Shown here piece after piece: positions 14,595 through 16,315 of a stretch of 16,315 bases of DNA. Every line of letters begins with the position of its first letter. Within the stretch, counting starts at the first letter, position 1. Under the pieces are notes generated by a model, which was not told the origin of the DNA, made no database searches, and saw only the letters and a program-made list of their open reading frames with translations. Position numbers and translations under genes: made by a program. Source of the stretch: an uncultured Haemophilus sp. (lineage in GTDB: Bacteria; Pseudomonadota; Gammaproteobacteria; Enterobacterales; Pasteurellaceae); the NCBI GenBank assembly GCA_902481695.1, contig CABSXY010000015.1, positions 1 to 16,315 on the forward strand, in the 5' to 3' direction.

Positions 14595-14622
14595 TGAATC
14601 TGTCCTTTAAAAATTGGGCTGA

Positions 14623-14631
14623 ATCATATCA
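14623..14631 (-). promoter_or_regulatory. Possible extended -10 promoter of rluC
   Basis: On the minus strand TGATATGAT fits an extended -10 (TG, one base, then TATGAT with 5 of 6 matches). It would start transcription about 20 bases before the rluC ATG. No good -35 was found at 17 bp spacing. Confidence 0.35.
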
Positions 14632-14662
14632 CAATATCCCTGGTGATAATAGCAAGAATGCC

Positions 14663-14691
14663 TTGCTAATTTAGCCTCGAATGTGGATAAT
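14663..14691 (+). promoter_or_regulatory. rne: Predicted rne promoter
   Basis: TTGCTA (14663-14668, 4 of 6), 17-bp spacer, GATAAT (14686-14691, 5 of 6). A start near 14698 would give a leader of about 324 bases, close to the roughly 360-base leader known for E. coli rne. Confidence 0.45.
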
Positions 14692-14697
14692 AGAGCG

Positions 14698-15021
14698 TCT
14701 TTCTGCGCCTCAAATTTGGCATTTAGAAAGCAATTTTGTATGTTGGTCAAAACTCAATGCGGCAAATGGCATAAGACATTGAGAATCAACATGTTTTTCT
14801 TGAAGGTTGACGCTTCCTTGCAATGCGTAATTAACACATCGCATTGTTTTACGAAAATTGTCTTAGATAACAATTGAGTATGCTATCAATGCACCCAGCA
14901 ACACACAGTCGTGAGATTGACTGTTCGCGAGAAACACGAGGTCGATGGCTAAGGTCAGTAAATCTGTAAAGTGCGGTTAATTTTCAAGGTATTTTAGATA
15001 ATTCAAAACGAGAAATTGACA
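14698..15021 (+). promoter_or_regulatory. rne: Long structured 5' leader of rne
   Basis: This gene-free stretch holds at least three simple hairpins before the RNase E element: CTCAATG/CATTGAG (14753-14783), CAATGCG/CGCATTG followed by TTTT (14821-14850), and AATTGT/ACAATT (14856-14875). CAATGCG occurs twice (14755 and 14821), so alternative pairings are possible. An uptake signal lies at 14969-14977, after the structured part. No protein-coding frame here is convincing. In E. coli the rne leader lets RNase E cut and limit its own mRNA. The start end is inferred from the promoter call. Confidence 0.65.
14882..14949 (+). ncRNA. RNase E autoregulatory 5' UTR element (rne5-like)
   Basis: The element has an outer stem GCTATC (14882-14887) with GATGGC (14944-14949), one wobble, a possible ACC/GGT inner helix, and an apical hairpin ACAGTC/GACTGT (14905-14924). 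As I recall the E. coli rne leader, its apical loop reads CGTGAGGTTG and its 3' strand ACACGAGGCCATCGG. Here the matching parts are CGTGAGATTG and ACACGAGGTCGATGG, while the outer stem bases differ on both strands, which is consistent with compensatory change. The family is Rfam rne5 (RNase E 5' UTR element), which binds RNase E to trigger decay of its own mRNA. Confidence 0.72.
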
Positions 15022-16315
15022 ATGAAAAGAATGTTAATCAATGCGACTCAAAAAGAAGAGTTGCGCGTTGCGTTGGTCGATGGCCAACGTTTATTCGACT
15101 TGGATATTGAAAGTCCGGGTCATGAACAGAAAAAAGCCAATATTTACAAAGGGAAAATCACTCGCGTAGAGCCGAGTTTAGAAGCAGCCTTTGTGGATTA
15201 TGGTGCAGAGCGCCATGGCTTCCTTCCTTTAAAAGAAATTGCCCGCGAGTATTTCCCTGCTGATTATGTGTTCCAAGGTCGTCCAAATATCCGTGATATT
15301 TTGACCGAAGGCCAAGAAGTGATCGTTCAGGTGAACAAAGAAGAACGCGGCAATAAAGGCGCGGCCTTAACCACTTTTGTTTCCCTTGCCGGTAGTTATT
15401 TGGTGATTATGCCAAACAATCCACGTGCAGGTGGTATCTCTCGCCGTATTGAAGGCGATGAACGTATCGAATTAAAAGAAGCATTGAGTTCTTTAGATGT
15501 ACCAGAAGGCGTTGGTCTTATCGTGCGTACAGCGGGTGTGGGTAAATCACCAGAAGAATTACAATGGGACTTAAAAGTACTTTTACATCATTGGGAAGCA
15601 ATTAAACAAGCTTCACAAAGCCGTCCGGCGCCATTCTTAATCCATCAAGAAAGTGATGTGATCGTTCGTGCGATCCGTGATTACTTGCGTCGTGATATCG
15701 GTGAGATCTTAATTGATAGCCCGAAAGTATTTGAAAAAGCGAAAGCACACATCAAACTTGTACGCCCAGATTTCATCAATCGTGTGAAACTGTATCAAGG
15801 CGAAGTGCCGCTATTTAGCCACTATCAAATTGAGTCACAAATTGAATCCGCCTTCCAACGTGAAGTACGTTTACCTTCTGGTGGTTCGATTGTGATCGAT
15901 GTGACAGAAGCGTTAACAGCGATCGATATCAACTCAGCGCGTTCAACTCGTGGTGGTGATATTGAAGAAACGGCATTGAATACGAATCTTGAAGCGGCAG
16001 ATGAAATTGCTCGTCAATTACGTTTACGTGACTTAGGTGGGCTAGTGGTTATCGATTTTATCGATATGACACCAGTTCGTCACCAACGTGAAGTGGAAAA
16101 CCGTATCCGTGATGCCGTGCGTCAAGACCGTGCGCGTATTCAAATCAGCCGTATTTCTCGCTTCGGTTTGTTGGAAATGTCGCGTCAGCGTTTAAGTCCG
16201 TCATTAGGTGAATCTTCTCACCATGTTTGCCCACGCTGTCAAGGTACGGGTAAAGTGCGTGATAACGAAAGTTTATCACTTTCTATCTTACGTTTAATCG
16301 AAGAAGAAGCGTTAA
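15022..16315 (+). CDS. rne: Ribonuclease E, N-terminal catalytic part (3' end outside window)
   Basis: RNase E is the main endonuclease of mRNA decay and rRNA/tRNA processing, anchored at the inner membrane and scaffolding the degradosome. The ATG at 15022 begins MKRMLINATQKEELRVALVD, nearly identical to E. coli. 431 codons are visible of about 900-1,060. They include the S1 domain (about 36-125, KGKITRVEPSLEAAFVDYG), the 5' sensor/RNase H region, the DNase-I-like catalytic domain with Asp302 and Asp345 (E. coli D303 and D346), and the zinc link Cys-Pro-Arg-Cys at 403-406. Rne rather than the paralogue RNase G is favoured by the near identity, the divergent rluC and the long leader. The C-terminal scaffold cannot be judged. 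Confidence 0.97.
   Translation, partial: MKRMLINATQKEELRVALVDGQRLFDLDIESPGHEQKKANIYKGKITRVEPSLEAAFVDYGAERHGFLPLKEIAREYFPADYVFQGRPNIRDILTEGQEVIVQVNKEERGNKGAALTTFVSLAGSYLVIMPNNPRAGGISRRIEGDERIELKEALSSLDVPEGVGLIVRTAGVGKSPEELQWDLKVLLHHWEAIKQASQSRPAPFLIHQESDVIVRAIRDYLRRDIGEILIDSPKVFEKAKAHIKLVRPDFINRVKLYQGEVPLFSHYQIESQIESAFQREVRLPSGGSIVIDVTEALTAIDINSARSTRGGDIEETALNTNLEAADEIARQLRLRDLGGLVVIDFIDMTPVRHQREVENRIRDAVRQDRARIQISRISRFGLLEMSRQRLSPSLGESSHHVCPRCQGTGKVRDNESLSLSILRLIEEEAL

Larger units (their letters stand above)
588..14977. repeat. Dispersed DNA uptake signal sequences (15 exact copies of AAGTGCGGT)
   Basis: Exact copies on the + strand start at 1064, 1710, 5104, 7109, 11000, 11702, 13174 and 14969. 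Copies on the - strand (seen as ACCGCACTT) start at 588, 7166, 8891, 9470, 10335, 12078 and 13205. This is about one per 1.1 kb, the density I recall for H. influenzae (about one per 1.25 kb). These motifs mark self DNA for natural transformation and identify the Haemophilus-type branch rather than the Actinobacillus pleuropneumoniae type (ACAAGCGGT). No exact copy lies between 1719 and 5103 (pdxY, accA, znuB), though near matches occur. Confidence 0.95.

Noticed and set aside
14683..14877. 64-codon open frame in the rluC-rne gap that might be a small protein or leader peptide
   Set aside because: It overlaps the predicted promoter and three RNA hairpins, its first ATG-like start has no ribosome site, and the composition is not protein-like. 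The region is better explained as the rne leader.
1..16315. CRISPR arrays, tRNA or rRNA genes, insertion sequences, prophage or toxin-antitoxin genes
   Set aside because: No regularly spaced repeats, cloverleaf-like stretch, transposase motif or terminal inverted repeat was found. Nearly all of the DNA is taken up by recognised genes.

Overview
The window is chromosomal DNA from a gammaproteobacterium of the family Pasteurellaceae. It most likely comes from the Haemophilus side of the family (Haemophilus or Aggregatibacter); H. parainfluenzae or a close relative is my inference. The grounds are 15 exact copies of the Haemophilus-type DNA uptake signal AAGTGCGGT (8 on the + strand, 7 on the - strand), AT-rich codon use, and a gene order that from memory largely follows the H. 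influenzae mutH-to-rne region.

Layout. Positions 1-536 hold the 3' part of mutH (+). A shared hairpin terminator separates it from a leftward block: tilS and pdxY (one-base overlap), accA with its own terminator, and the zinc importer genes znuB and znuC. Across a 178-bp divergent region with a strong unexplained palindrome lies a rightward M23 peptidase gene (mepM-like, TTG start). Positions 7237-10817 hold a four-gene ferric-siderophore ABC importer: two permeases, an ATPase and a periplasmic binding protein. It has terminators on both sides and a possible Fur site at its start. Next comes a short-form tyrR (+), which converges on and overlaps hflX. The leftward run rluC, hfq, hflX is followed, across a 427-bp divergent region, by rne (+), which runs off the window.

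How the genes relate. Most of the window is housekeeping: mismatch repair, tRNA modification, vitamin B6 salvage, fatty acid synthesis, zinc uptake, wall remodelling, RNA metabolism and ribosome rescue. The accessory-looking part is the siderophore importer. Its binding protein keeps the His and Tyr (with three Arg) that in Campylobacter CeuE close the coordination sphere around iron bound by tetradentate catecholates. This suggests scavenging of other bacteria's hydrolysed enterobactin-type siderophores. No siderophore synthesis or TonB receptor gene is present here.

The regulatory DNA is the best part for a second look. There is a perfect TyrR box overlapping the predicted tyrR -35 element, a structured rne leader with a form of the RNase E autoregulatory element whose outer stem appears to covary with E. 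coli, and an unassigned 9-3-9 palindrome plus tandem repeat between znuC and the peptidase gene. I see no CRISPR array, tRNA, rRNA, insertion sequence or prophage, and nothing that I would call a wholly new system.
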